A DNA stretch of 53,973 nucleotides from Aminicenans sp964648465 (GCA_964648465.1 CAZYMU010000019.1:1-53973); one strand, 5' to 3'. Shown: positions 43,498 through 53,175, counted from the first letter of the stretch. The notes: a model not told the origin generated them from the letters alone. Program-made: numbers and translations.

Positions 43498-43527
43498 ATA
43501 ATACATAGTAGAAACATCTAAAGTCAA
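43498..43527 (-). promoter_or_regulatory. Sigma-70-type promoter for the glycosyltransferase operon
   Basis: Minus strand TTGACT (43522-43527), 18 bases, TATTAT (43498-43503). The leader has AAACGAAAATGAGC and AAATCAAAGCACC, matching the leader at 40060-40120. Confidence 0.65.
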
Positions 43528-43701
43528 TAAAAGGTTCGTATGAAAGAGGCAATATCATTGAGTATCCAGGAATATTAATGTAATACTCTTGCTTTGGATG
43601 TGTAAATCTCCCAGCTCATCTCTTGAAGTTGGAATTTGACATCTATGTTTTAAGTTTATAATATTATTTTTTCAGATAGCCGGGGAAAACATAATGTTGC
43701 C

Positions 43702-44898
43702 ATGAGCCCTTTAAGCTATATACTTTTTCTTCAACTCGGATACCTTATAGGTTCACTCTCTCCATCTTATTTTCTTGGAAAAGTCCTACATAGTGTAGAT
43801 ATCCGTGAATTAGGGACGAAAAACGCTGGGGCAGTCAACGCATACAAAGTTTTAGGCTTGGGTCCGGCCGTTTTGACAGCTTTTTTTGACCTTTCAAAGG
43901 GACTTCTCGTGATGCACACAGCCTACCTGCTTGGAGCCCCCCCTCTTTTAGTTCACCTGACAGCTTGTGCAGCTATTTTAGGCCATGTATTTCCCTTTTA
44001 CCTTAATTTCAGAGGAGGGCAAGGTGTTGCTACAGCCACAGCCATCTTAATATATTACCTGGGAATGTTCTACGTAAATAGATGGCTTCCACTGGAATCT
44101 CTTGTTTTTCTGGCCTTTTGTGTATTTTCTTTTCTGTATATTACTAAGATCGGTGAATTTATTGGAAGCGTTATCCTCCCTGTCCTTGGTATTTGTATTC
44201 TTGTTTTCTCACCTTCACAGGAATATTCATTCTTCATTCTTTCAATAATAGGATATATCTGGTTTATTGAAATGTTTAACATCCATAATAACAAGCTGCT
44301 TCCTGTCCTCTTAAAGAATATTAAACATGAAATCAATTGGCGTCTTTTTATAAGGCCTGCAGCCATTCTTTTAGCTATTTATTATCTAAACAACACCAAA
44401 AGAGAAGCACTGGTGTTAACAGGCATCGTGACTCTTATTTTCCTTCTGTTGGATTTTGTTCGGCTTCTTTCTAAAAAAATAAATACTTTCTTTTTCAAGA
44501 AAATCAAAGATTTGTACAAACCGAAGGAATACAAAAAATTTTCGTCAATGACAAATTTTCTTGTGGCGATTTTCATAGCCTTTTTACTTTTCGAAAAATC
44601 TATTGCTATTATGTCGATTTCATTTCTCATTTTTGGAGACTTCTTCAGTAAGTTCTTCGGCATTTACTTTGGCCGCACACAGATATTCCAGAAGTCTTTA
44701 GAAGGAAGTCTTGCTCACCTGAACGCTTGTCTATTAGTTGGATATCTCTTCCTCCATTTTGTTTCTGTGCCAATTCCGGTTTATTTGGCAGGAGCCTTTG
44801 TGGCCACATGCACAGAACTCTTACCTATGGGCATTGATGACAACCTGAGTGTGGCAATTCTTAGTGCATCCGCCATGTCTGCATTTCAACTCTTTTAG
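43702..44898 (+). CDS. plsY: PlsY-like acyltransferase fused to a CTP-dependent kinase-like domain
   Basis: 398 aa, polytopic. Residues 1-200 are PlsY-like: GTKNAGAVNAYKVLG at 38-52 and GHVFPFYLNFRGGQGVAT at about 93-110, matching the acyl-phosphate:glycerol-3-phosphate acyltransferase motifs, with Gln instead of Lys in GGKG. Residues 230-398 match the SEC59/DGK1/VTE5-type polyprenol/diacylglycerol kinase family: GDFFSKFFGIYFGR, KSLEGSLAH at 331-339 and ELLPMGIDDNLSVAILSA. A fusion of a phospholipid acyltransferase and a lipid kinase would couple two steps of lipid synthesis or salvage. Start has GGGGA 15 bases upstream, a little far. Confidence 0.8.
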   Translation: MSPLSYILFLQLGYLIGSLSPSYFLGKVLHSVDIRELGTKNAGAVNAYKVLGLGPAVLTAFFDLSKGLLVMHTAYLLGAPPLLVHLTACAAILGHVFPFYLNFRGGQGVATATAILIYYLGMFYVNRWLPLESLVFLAFCVFSFLYITKIGEFIGSVILPVLGICILVFSPSQEYSFFILSIIGYIWFIEMFNIHNNKLLPVLLKNIKHEINWRLFIRPAAILLAIYYLNNTKREALVLTGIVTLIFLLLDFVRLLSKKINTFFFKKIKDLYKPKEYKKFSSMTNFLVAIFIAFLLFEKSIAIMSISFLIFGDFFSKFFGIYFGRTQIFQKSLEGSLAHLNACLLVGYLFLHFVSVPIPVYLAGAFVATCTELLPMGIDDNLSVAILSASAMSAFQLF

Positions 44899-45172
44899 CT
44901 CCTCTCATTATTATCGTCGTGTAGTTAGGATAGCAAGGGAGAGAGGAAATCGCATTGAAACGAACCAAAGAAACAATCTCTCTCAGATTGATTATGGAAT
45001 AAAGAAATTACACCTAGGACACATAAAGAGACTCTATCCAGATGTCCTGTTGGAGAACGCCAAAGTCAAAAAAATAATTGCGGAAATTGCACCTGGTCGT
45101 TCCTGTTCTCATAAGCTATTTAGGGAAATTATAGAACAAAGACATAGAGAGAAGGATGAGAAACTGGAATAA
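44899..45172 (+). pseudogene. Possible gene remnant, unidentified
   Basis: An open frame after the PlsY-fusion stop ends YGIKKLHLGHIKRLYPDVLL, then IIAEIAPGRSCSHKLF and REKDEKLE. No ATG, GTG or TTG with a ribosome binding site lies in the non-overlapping part; the only ATG (44849) overlaps the fusion gene. It is probably a relic or a chance frame. Confidence 0.25.
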
Positions 45173-45184
45173 TAAAAACTTAAG

Positions 45185-45213
45185 TTGACATGTGTTATCA
45201 GGTCAGGTTAAAT
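45185..45213 (+). promoter_or_regulatory. Sigma-70-type promoter
   Basis: TTGACA (45185-45190), 17 bases, TTAAAT (45208-45213). Predicted start near 45220, about 45 bases before the lipoprotein ATG. Confidence 0.55.
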
Positions 45214-45265
45214 TGTTCTTTAATCCTATCCTAATATCTAATCTGATTGGAAGGAGTAAAAGAAG

Positions 45266-45733
45266 ATGCCAAAATTAAGATTTTTCACGATTATCTGCAT
45301 GAGTCTTTTATTAGTGTTTGTATACGGCTGTAATAAAGGTTCTAATGAAAGTGAGTCCGCAGAAGCAAGTACGCATGAACATGAGCAGGTAGGACAAGCG
45401 GAAGAAAGCGAAGAAGAACATGCTGGAGAGGGCGAAGAAGCTAACCCGAGGATTGACAAAGACGGAACCCACGATGAAGTCCGAAAAGGAGTTCGGTTAA
45501 TTTTATCTTTTGATAATGAATCTTCCTCTTTCATTGGAACTGTAGAAAATGTAACTGAAAAGACTGTTTCCAGAGTCCGTGTTGAAGTTCACCTTTCTAA
45601 CGGAACTGAATTGGGCCCAACACAACCTATCGACCTTGCACCTGGGAAAAAAGTAGACGTCGGACTATCAGCAGAGGGACAATCATTTGACTGGTGGAAG
45701 GCCCACGCAGAGACAGGTGTATCCGAACATTGA
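45266..45733 (+). CDS. Lipoprotein with His/Glu-rich linker and FxLYD-like domain
   Basis: 155 aa. GGAAGGAG precedes ATG 45266. Lipobox FVYGC with Cys22, then a Ser/Glu/His linker (about 25-65, THEHEQVGQAEESEEEHAGE). The C-terminal domain VRLILSFDNESSSFIGTVEN then VSRVRVEVHLSNGTELGP and LAPGKKVDVGLSAEGQ is the Ig-like FxLYD pattern (residual differences between N- and C-terminal lengths unclear). The His/Glu linker could bind divalent metal. Own promoter at 45185. Confidence 0.8.
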   Translation: MPKLRFFTIICMSLLLVFVYGCNKGSNESESAEASTHEHEQVGQAEESEEEHAGEGEEANPRIDKDGTHDEVRKGVRLILSFDNESSSFIGTVENVTEKTVSRVRVEVHLSNGTELGPTQPIDLAPGKKVDVGLSAEGQSFDWWKAHAETGVSEH

Positions 45734-45808
45734 TGCAGAGGAGAATAAACCGTTTCGAATCGCCGCTGTATTATAAATGGAGAAAAATAGAACCGTCCCT
45801 AAAATTAT

Positions 45809-48214
45809 TTACTCATACCTCAGCGAATCTACAGGATTAGCTGCAGCAGTTTTAATGGATTGATAGCTGATTGTGAGAAATGCTATGACCCAGGCAAGAG
45901 CTCCTGCTGCAATAAATATTCCGGGATTGATACTGGAGCGGTAAGCAAAGTTCTGAAGCCATTGGTTCATAATCAGATACGCTGTTGGCCAGGCAATTAT
46001 ATTAGCCAGAAGAACCCATTTAGTAAATTCTTTTGAAAGCAGTAACACAAGTCCTGCCGTAGACGCACCCAAAACCTTCCTAATGCCGATTTCTTTGGTC
46101 CTGCGTTCAGTCGAATAAGACACTAAACCGAAAAGGCCCAGACATCCGATAAAAATAGCGAGAAAGGCGAAATAACTAAATGTTTGAAGCAGTTTTTCTT
46201 CGGATTTGTATTGTTGGTCGAAGTTTTCATCGATAAAATAGTAAGAGAATGGATAATTAGGTCTGGCCTCCATCCATATTTTTTGTAGAAAGCTTATGGT
46301 TTTGGGAATGCTGTGTGGGCTAATCCTGATAGATATCTGATTAAGGCTTGTAGATGATATGAACATCACAATAGGGGAGATCTCCTGGTGGAGAGACTCG
46401 AAATGGAAATCTTTTACCACACCTATGATCTGTCCCTTGCGTCTGCCGTAGCTGAATCCTTTGCCAATTGCCTCTTCAGGAGATTTCCAACCAATCCTTC
46501 TAACAGCAGTTTCGTTGAGTAGGAATGCCTGAGTAGAGTCCGTGCTCATTTCCTGAGAAAAATTTCTGCCTGCTGCCATCTCCATTTTAAATGTAGGAAC
46601 ATAATCATAATCTACTCTCAATTGGGCAATACGGAAATTTATAGGCTGGCTTGTTTCACCGCTGATAACACGAGCTCCTGCTGAATCTAGTAGCCTCCCG
46701 GAAGGAACTCTTTTAGCTGCTGAAACGCTTAGAATGTCTGTGTTCTGTAAGAAACGGGCCTTAAATGCTCGGAGCCTGTTAACTATTGCTGGACTGCTGG
46801 GGAGTACCACCACGTGTTCTTGGTCAAAACCAAGGTTTTTAGTTTTTATGTATCTTAACTGGCTTGAGACAATACCCACGCAGACAATTAGCACAATAGA
46901 AATGGCAAACTGGAACACAACCAGCACTCTCCTGAAAGATAATCCTTTTTTTCCACTGTCTAAATTTCCTTTTAGAACATGGACAGGTCGGAAAGCAGAG
47001 AGGAATATGGATGGATAGATACCGGAAATAAATCCGGTCAGGATGGCTATAAGCAGCAGTAAAAAAATCAGCAGCATGTTTTCTGTTAAATTAAAAGACA
47101 GCTCTTTGCCAATAAACTGATTGAATTTCGGGATGATCAGGAGAACTATAACTACTGCGATCAACAGGGATATGACTGCAGTGAATATTGATTCGCCCAA
47201 AAACTGCCGAATAAGCTGATTTCTCGGTGCTCCCACGACTTTTCGCATACCGATTTCTTTGGCCCGGCCGGCTGACCTGGCCGTTGCCAGATTCATAAAA
47301 TTGACGCACGCTATAAGAAGGATAAATAATGCTATGATAGAAAAAACATATACATATGTAATGTCACTGTTAGCTTCGATTTCAGAATCTAGATGGGAAT
47401 GAAGATGGATATCCGTCAGTGCCTGGAGTTGGAGCTTGGTTCTCTCGCTCATTCCTTGGGACATATGTTTGTTAATAAAGTGGTCGAGTTGGCCTTTCAA
47501 ACGGTTTATATCATGTTTCTCAGGCATGAGAATGTATGTGGCATAGTTGTTGCTTCTCCAGTTCTGCAGTTCCTGTTCTCCAACTACAGTCTCAAATGTC
47601 TTGAATGATCCCAAAAAGTCGATATGAAAGTGAGAGTTTTGGGGCAGCGGTTTGATGACTCCGGTTACCTTCATCTCCGCTTTCTGTGTGGAAACCTGAA
47701 GTGTTAAAGATTTTCCAACCGGATTTTCAGCTCCAAAGTATTTCTGAGCCATTTCCTCTGTGATAACTACGGCAAATGGATCTCGGAGAGCTGTCTCAGG
47801 GTCTCCTGATGTCATATCAAATGTAAACACTTTGAATATATCTTTTTCTGCGAAAAAAAAACGCGGTTCCTCAAAATACCTGGAATTGTTCTCCACCAGG
47901 GACCTTCCTATACGGATTATCCGAACTGAATGAAGGATCTCTGGAAAATCGTTCTTGAGCAGGGGGCCAATAGGAGGTGCTACATGCCCGAGGTGAAGAT
48001 TGACAACGCCGTCCTCATTGAACCACTTCCGGGTAACCCTGTAGATCCGGTCATGGTTTTCATTAAATTTATCATAGCTCAGCTCATCAAATACAAAAAG
48101 GAGTATTAAGATGCAGCAGACCATCCCGATTGCCAATCCTGCAACATTGATAAATGCATAGCCTTTATGTCTTATGGTGTTTCTATAAGCAATCTTTAAA
48201 TAATTTTTAAGCAT
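45809..48214 (-). CDS. MacB/FtsX-type ABC transporter permease
   Basis: 801 aa with two FtsX units. The start YLKIAYRNTIRHKGYAFINV, AGLAIGMVCCILILLFVFDE and RIYRVTRKWF is the standard opening of this family, followed by a large periplasmic MacB_PCD domain. Then come three helices (FMNLATARSAGRAKEIGMRK), a second periplasmic domain and the final FGLVSYSTERRTKEIGIRKV block. No ATPase gene is adjacent, so it must use a nucleotide-binding protein encoded elsewhere. Likely role: mechanotransmission-type export of lipoproteins, peptides or antimicrobials. Confidence 0.92.
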   Translation of the reverse strand: MLKNYLKIAYRNTIRHKGYAFINVAGLAIGMVCCILILLFVFDELSYDKFNENHDRIYRVTRKWFNEDGVVNLHLGHVAPPIGPLLKNDFPEILHSVRIIRIGRSLVENNSRYFEEPRFFFAEKDIFKVFTFDMTSGDPETALRDPFAVVITEEMAQKYFGAENPVGKSLTLQVSTQKAEMKVTGVIKPLPQNSHFHIDFLGSFKTFETVVGEQELQNWRSNNYATYILMPEKHDINRLKGQLDHFINKHMSQGMSERTKLQLQALTDIHLHSHLDSEIEANSDITYVYVFSIIALFILLIACVNFMNLATARSAGRAKEIGMRKVVGAPRNQLIRQFLGESIFTAVISLLIAVVIVLLIIPKFNQFIGKELSFNLTENMLLIFLLLLIAILTGFISGIYPSIFLSAFRPVHVLKGNLDSGKKGLSFRRVLVVFQFAISIVLIVCVGIVSSQLRYIKTKNLGFDQEHVVVLPSSPAIVNRLRAFKARFLQNTDILSVSAAKRVPSGRLLDSAGARVISGETSQPINFRIAQLRVDYDYVPTFKMEMAAGRNFSQEMSTDSTQAFLLNETAVRRIGWKSPEEAIGKGFSYGRRKGQIIGVVKDFHFESLHQEISPIVMFISSTSLNQISIRISPHSIPKTISFLQKIWMEARPNYPFSYYFIDENFDQQYKSEEKLLQTFSYFAFLAIFIGCLGLFGLVSYSTERRTKEIGIRKVLGASTAGLVLLLSKEFTKWVLLANIIAWPTAYLIMNQWLQNFAYRSSINPGIFIAAGALAWVIAFLTISYQSIKTAAANPVDSLRYE

Positions 48215-48377
48215 AACGATTCCCTAAAAAATATAAATTTAATAAATAGAAATATAGACCTCTATTTACTTGTATGTTACAAATATATATACGAATAATC
48301 CTGCTGAAAGGTTTTAGGTTTATAGAAAAAATGTATATCTAAGCCATCACGTATAGGATTGCAAAATGATAAGTATA

Positions 48378-48407
48378 TTGATAGGTTATTGTTGCGTGCA
48401 ATATAGT
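48378..48407 (+). promoter_or_regulatory. Sigma-70-type promoter for the C1B peptidase
   Basis: TTGATA (48378-48383), 18 bases, TATAGT (48402-48407). About 50 bases to the start codon. Confidence 0.5.
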
Positions 48408-48458
48408 AATTATTATGTGTCTTACAGATATAAATAAAATTAATAAAAGGAGAGAAAC

Positions 48459-49865
48459 ATGAAGAGAAAAAATCTACTGACATTATCTTTGTTGACTGCT
48501 CTTTTGTTTGTATTTTCCTCGGTTCAGGTAACAGGACAGCAAAAGGGTTCTATCTCACAATTATTACTAAAGAAAATGCGCGAATCAGTAAAGGATAAGG
48601 GAAAAATCAATGTCATTAGTAGTAATAAGATTAATGATCTTATACTTAACCGCTCGAATATTGGTAAAACTGATCATTATTTTGGAGTAAAATTGGATGT
48701 TAAAGGAATCACAAATCAGGAATCATCCGGGCGCTGCTGGTTATTTACAAGTTTGAATGTAATCAGGCAAAAGGCAAGAAAAAAATTCAGTTTAAAAAGT
48801 TTTGAGTTCTCTGAAAACTACTCGTTTTTCTGGGATCAACTGGAGAAATCCAACTTGTTTCTTGAAAATATGATTAAAACACGGGATAAAGATTATTTGG
48901 ACAGAAAAGTTGAGTGGCTTTTTAAGCATCCTGTAAGTGACGGTGGAGTCTGGAACATGGCAGTTGGAGTAATAGATAAATACGGTCTTGTTCCAAAGAG
49001 TGTTATGCCTGAAACTTATCATAGTTCCCATACAAGAGACATGAGCAGGATTATCGGAAAAAAGCTTCGTGAAGATGGTATTCGACTACGTCAGATGCAT
49101 GAACAGGGAAAATTACTCGAATCACTGCGAGAAGCAAAAGAAGAAATGATGATGGATATTTATAAATTACTGGTCTACCATCTTGGTGAACCTCCTGCGG
49201 AATTTACCTGGCGTTATAAAGACAAGGATGACAAAATCAGTGAATCAAAAACATATACTCCTGTTAAATTCTTCAAGGAGACAGTTGACATTGATTTGAA
49301 AGATTATGTAATGATGATGAATGATCCCACCCGTCCATATAATAAACTTTATGAAATAGAATATTATCGTGACTTGGTTGAAGGAGTAAACTGGAAATAT
49401 ATAAATCTTCCGAATAAAACTCTCAAGGAGTTTGCAAAAGCTTCCCTTTTAGACGGAGAAGCAATGTATTTTGCTTGTGATGTTGGTAAACAGTTGAACC
49501 GTGATGAAGGCCTGCTTAGTTTAGATAATTATGATTACGAATCTCTTTACGGTATTAAATTTGATATGAATAAAAAGGAACGTATTCTTACTTGTGCGAG
49601 CGGATCTACTCATGGAATGGCGCTTATTGGTGTGGAAACAGATAAAAATGGCAAAGCCACAAAATGGCTCCTCGAAAACAGTTGGAGTAAAGATGCAGGA
49701 CACAATGGTTTCCTTACCATGACTGATGAATGGTTGGATGAATACATGTTTAGGATTGTGATTCATAAGAAATATATTTCTCCAAAAGTTCTTGAAATTC
49801 TTAAGGAAAAACCTGTTCTTCTTAAACCATGGGATCCAATGTTTCTGCCGATTGAAGATAAATGA
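48459..49865 (+). CDS. Secreted bleomycin-hydrolase-type aminopeptidase C (C1B)
   Basis: 468 aa with AAAAGGAGAG upstream. Catalytic residues are Gln87 and Cys93 in QESSGRCWLF, His385 in GSTHGMALIG and Asn407 in LLENSWSKDAGHNGF. Length and the long insert between Cys and His fit bleomycin hydrolase/PepC. Unlike the usual cytoplasmic enzymes it starts with a signal peptide (LLTLSLLTALLFVFSSVQVT), so it should act in the periplasm. This fits the DPP IV and aminopeptidase P enzymes elsewhere in the window and suggests a peptide-scavenging lifestyle. Confidence 0.92.
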   Translation: MKRKNLLTLSLLTALLFVFSSVQVTGQQKGSISQLLLKKMRESVKDKGKINVISSNKINDLILNRSNIGKTDHYFGVKLDVKGITNQESSGRCWLFTSLNVIRQKARKKFSLKSFEFSENYSFFWDQLEKSNLFLENMIKTRDKDYLDRKVEWLFKHPVSDGGVWNMAVGVIDKYGLVPKSVMPETYHSSHTRDMSRIIGKKLREDGIRLRQMHEQGKLLESLREAKEEMMMDIYKLLVYHLGEPPAEFTWRYKDKDDKISESKTYTPVKFFKETVDIDLKDYVMMMNDPTRPYNKLYEIEYYRDLVEGVNWKYINLPNKTLKEFAKASLLDGEAMYFACDVGKQLNRDEGLLSLDNYDYESLYGIKFDMNKKERILTCASGSTHGMALIGVETDKNGKATKWLLENSWSKDAGHNGFLTMTDEWLDEYMFRIVIHKKYISPKVLEILKEKPVLLKPWDPMFLPIEDK

Positions 49866-49902
49866 GTTGCTGAAGCTTAACTAGAAAATAGTGTCTTTCG
49901 TC

Positions 49903-50697
49903 TTAATCCAGGGTCTTGTAGTCTTTATAGACTTCATACGCTTCCATACGGATGTTTTTGATCAAAAACCTGACATGGACTCGTATTCTGGTTTCCTTTA
50001 AAACAAAATGATTACCTTGGAGTACCTGAAAGAACGCTTCTATCCTGAACTCTTTCAGGGCATTGCGTTTTTTTGAAGGACTTAGGTCGGCCTTAAGCAA
50101 ATCGAACGATTCCATATCGATAAAATAGCTGCCTTCCATTTTTTCATCCGCAGGGATTTTGGCACGGACATCAAGGACATAAACCGCCCGTTCATTAAGA
50201 ACAGCATCCTCAAGCAGAGAATAATCATATTCCTCACGTTTTTCCGTTTTAAAAGGAAAAGCTTCATCCAGAGACAGGCTGAAACTTCCGCCGCCCTGGT
50301 CTTTGTCCCCTTTTTCCCGGCTTTCTTCCCCCCTTTTTCTCGCCTTGGCTTTCTCTATCGCAATTTTCGCTTTTACTTTTCTGGTTATGTCATGTATTTT
50401 GCCATTCTTCTCCTCCATGACCTTAAGGATCTCTTCTTCAATTTCCTCTCCCTGAACAGTGATGATCTTTTCCATTACTGTTTTCTTCTTCTCTTTCCAG
50501 TGTTTATCCATATCGATTGAAGTTGATGTTATCACAGACGACCAGTTTTCCATCTCTGTATAAGATTCCATCCGTTCAGATATTTTATCCAGGAGTGAAG
50601 TCAATTTGTCATCTGTTTGACCACCTGAAAAGCCCATAAAACCAATAAGACACCATATTAAAAAGCCAGTTATTATAAATTTTTTTGAATTACTCAT
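49903..50697 (-). CDS. Secreted LolA-like/outer-membrane lipoprotein-sorting-type protein
   Basis: 264 aa from ATG 50697. Signal peptide (KKFIITGFLIWCLIGFMGFS), a helical Glu/Lys-rich segment (about 60-130), then strands YDYSLLEDAVLNERAVYVLD, MEGSYFIDMESFDLLKADLS, FRIEAFFQVLQGNHFVLKET, RIRVHVRFLIKN, the half-barrel pattern of LolA/LolB-type and DUF4292-like proteins. Cytoplasm-exported; may bind lipid. It follows the DUF3160 gene on the same strand by about 85 bases. Confidence 0.65.
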   Translation of the reverse strand: MSNSKKFIITGFLIWCLIGFMGFSGGQTDDKLTSLLDKISERMESYTEMENWSSVITSTSIDMDKHWKEKKKTVMEKIITVQGEEIEEEILKVMEEKNGKIHDITRKVKAKIAIEKAKARKRGEESREKGDKDQGGGSFSLSLDEAFPFKTEKREEYDYSLLEDAVLNERAVYVLDVRAKIPADEKMEGSYFIDMESFDLLKADLSPSKKRNALKEFRIEAFFQVLQGNHFVLKETRIRVHVRFLIKNIRMEAYEVYKDYKTLD

Positions 50698-50783
50698 ATG
50701 CGGGAAATTATCCATCTAATTTGACTGATTCTCTGCGCCAAATTACCACAGCAGCCGCAATAATGCAACCTTAACATTTTTAC

Positions 50784-52931
50784 TCATGATGGTGGTCTCC
50801 TTTTCGTGATAAAAGTATTTGTCCAATCCGGCTGATTCGGTCTTTTCTTCTTCTCTCCCATATCCTGCCATTTTTCATCTGTCAAGCGATCATCCATTGG
50901 ATGCTTGAACTCATAATAGGAAAAAACTCCTCCCTGACACAGTCTATAACCTTTCGTATCCCTGATAATCACATAAATATTAAAAGGAGAACCGACTCCC
51001 TCCTCCAGAACCTTCTTTGTGTTTAAGTCTGTATGAACATCTGCTGCGATATCCATCCTCTCATCTGTTCCGGATGTTATTTTTGTCATAATACTATTCG
51101 GGAACCGTTTTAATGAAGCAAGAATACTCCCAATATTCCAAATTAAATCATATTCTTCTCTACTCAATTGCATTCCTTTAAGTTCTTTTTCAGAAATAAT
51201 CGTTAGCTTTCCCAAAGTTTCTTCGAACTTGCTTATTTTCTCCGATATTCCTTCGATGGAGATCCCCAGATTGGAGAGATTATTCCTCATATCCTCCATC
51301 ATTTCTTTAATTCTTCCATAAACCTCAGGATAAGGTTCGACATACCCATAAGTAAATAAGGGTTTTCTGGGCATTATGCCCTTTGCGAGCATTGTATAAC
51401 TCTGTTTTGCATACAGTATAGTATCGTGTCTCAGCTCTGCCCAGGAACCAAGGGTTGTCTGAATTGCCTTGTCTTTCCAAGCTGTATTTTGCATGAATTT
51501 TGGGACATTATCTTCCCGAGTCTCCTCAATAAGTGGAAACAAGCAGTACAGCCATCTCCAATAAAGATTCTGCTTCCAATCTTCGGTATTTTTAAGGGAA
51601 AATTCTTCCTTAAGCTTATTCAACTGGTCATAATAATCTGAATAATCGGTGTCGCCTTGTTTCTCTAATATATCAAGTGCCCTTTTGGATCCGAGGACAG
51701 CTAAGATATCCAATCCACGGGGAAACGCCCTTGCCGGTCCTACATTTGGAATAATCTCCATGGTAAAAGGTTTCCCGGTACCTGTGTATTTGAGAATCAG
51801 TTTTTTATCCTTTATTCCAAAAACCAGTTCTTGAAACATGTATGAATCAGGGATGAACCGTTGCCCCATAAACCTGAACCCTTTTGCTGTCACATCGAAT
51901 TCTCCATTCTCAACAAATGCAGCACCTGAAAGAATTTTTGGCGGTTTAAGTTTCATGGTTTTTTTGATAAATTCAGATAATTTATCCTTATCATTGTATC
52001 TATCAATAGATCCTTTGAAAGAAAACACCTCTCGAATAAGACTCATATAATCATCGGCATACAGATCATCAGTTTTTCCAACAAAATAAACAGTAGGCTC
52101 ATAAATCATCTTCCACAATTGAAATGCTTTTTTGTCTTTCATCAAAGCATCTGTCATCAAAAGAGCTTGGAGGGTCATCTTTCTTCCATGAACAATCGCA
52201 TCTTCAGCCTTTTTTGGTTTCAGTTTGAAATCAATTCGTCCGTACCACATCATGGCTTTGAAATACTTCTTGAACTTTTCATTCCTCGTGTAATGGCCTC
52301 TGGGAATATATTGGCTGTAATCTTCGTATGCATAGGGAGTGTTAAAAAGACTCGGGTTTTTAACGTATGTTAAGAGTTCCCTGAACTTTGTTCCTTCATG
52401 AGAATTCATGTTGCTTATTTCTTTGTTTATTAAGTCCTCCAATTCATATCCAGCGTGATACTCCGGGCTAAACACTTTTTTAGCTACAGTAAAAAATCCC
52501 ATATTCAATCTGGCTGCTTGCTTTACTGTTTTATCCCTGGCTTCTTTATATTGATTTTCAGAAAGATCAAGCATCCTATCTGTGAGTTCATTTGCCAGAT
52601 CATAGAGTTTTTCAATCTCAAGGATTCTTAAGAGATAATCAAAGAAAATGTGCGATGTGTGCAAAACCGCATCAGTAGTTATAAAAATGGGTTGATTCGT
52701 TTGTTTGCTGCTGGTGTAGATATCATATATTTCCTTGTTAAATCCAGGAGTAACGACAAAGCCGTTTTGTTTAAGTATGCTTTTTGCTTCTCGAGATAAA
52801 TGAATCTTCTCTAATCCACTCAGTCCTTCAAAAGAGAAAGGTACTTGCTCTTTTTCAAAAGGGTTTGTAAGGCCTTCTGCCCATACAGATAAAATCAATG
52901 TGGCAATGATAAAAATTATACTTTTTTTCAT
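50784..52931 (-). CDS. DUF3160 family secreted protein, 715 aa
   Basis: ATG 52931 follows AAGGAGGGGATATGAA; an ATG ten codons upstream precedes that site. Signal peptide (KKSIIFIIATLILSVWA). The N-terminal NGFVVTPGFNKEIYDIY then QPIFITTDAVLHTSHIFFDY is the DUF3160 hallmark, with WGRIDFKL, FMGQRFIPDSYMFQELVF and DIAADVHTD further on, ending VGSPFNIYVIIRDTKGYRLC then GGVFSYYEFKHPMDDRLTDE. Function of this family is unknown; seen mainly in Acidobacteria, Aminicenantes and anaerobes with similar secretomes. Confidence 0.9.
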   Translation of the reverse strand: MKKSIIFIIATLILSVWAEGLTNPFEKEQVPFSFEGLSGLEKIHLSREAKSILKQNGFVVTPGFNKEIYDIYTSSKQTNQPIFITTDAVLHTSHIFFDYLLRILEIEKLYDLANELTDRMLDLSENQYKEARDKTVKQAARLNMGFFTVAKKVFSPEYHAGYELEDLINKEISNMNSHEGTKFRELLTYVKNPSLFNTPYAYEDYSQYIPRGHYTRNEKFKKYFKAMMWYGRIDFKLKPKKAEDAIVHGRKMTLQALLMTDALMKDKKAFQLWKMIYEPTVYFVGKTDDLYADDYMSLIREVFSFKGSIDRYNDKDKLSEFIKKTMKLKPPKILSGAAFVENGEFDVTAKGFRFMGQRFIPDSYMFQELVFGIKDKKLILKYTGTGKPFTMEIIPNVGPARAFPRGLDILAVLGSKRALDILEKQGDTDYSDYYDQLNKLKEEFSLKNTEDWKQNLYWRWLYCLFPLIEETREDNVPKFMQNTAWKDKAIQTTLGSWAELRHDTILYAKQSYTMLAKGIMPRKPLFTYGYVEPYPEVYGRIKEMMEDMRNNLSNLGISIEGISEKISKFEETLGKLTIISEKELKGMQLSREEYDLIWNIGSILASLKRFPNSIMTKITSGTDERMDIAADVHTDLNTKKVLEEGVGSPFNIYVIIRDTKGYRLCQGGVFSYYEFKHPMDDRLTDEKWQDMGEKKKRPNQPDWTNTFITKRRPPS

Positions 52932-53130
52932 TTCATATCCCCTCCTTAAAGAGATTTGCATTTTTTAATGTGCCAAATCTTTTAAATTAAACTATTTCCC
53001 TCTATTTTATTTAAAAAAAAATAAAATGGAAGAGGAGAACAAGAAAAAGAAATGTCTTGGGCGCATCCCGACCCTATATTTACAGTATACACTCCTTTTA
53101 TTAATTGGGGTTAGCAAAAGCCAATTTCTT

Positions 53131-53145
53131 GTGATAAAATATCAC
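53131..53145 (+). promoter_or_regulatory. Perfect palindrome upstream of the Spy-like gene
   Basis: GTGATA-AAA-TATCAC, six-base arms with a three-base centre, about 30 bases before the ATG at 53176. It has the size of an operator for a dimeric repressor or activator. It is AT-rich, so chance is not excluded. Confidence 0.4.
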
Positions 53146-53175
53146 ATGAAAAAATTATTTAGAGGAGCAAGGACA

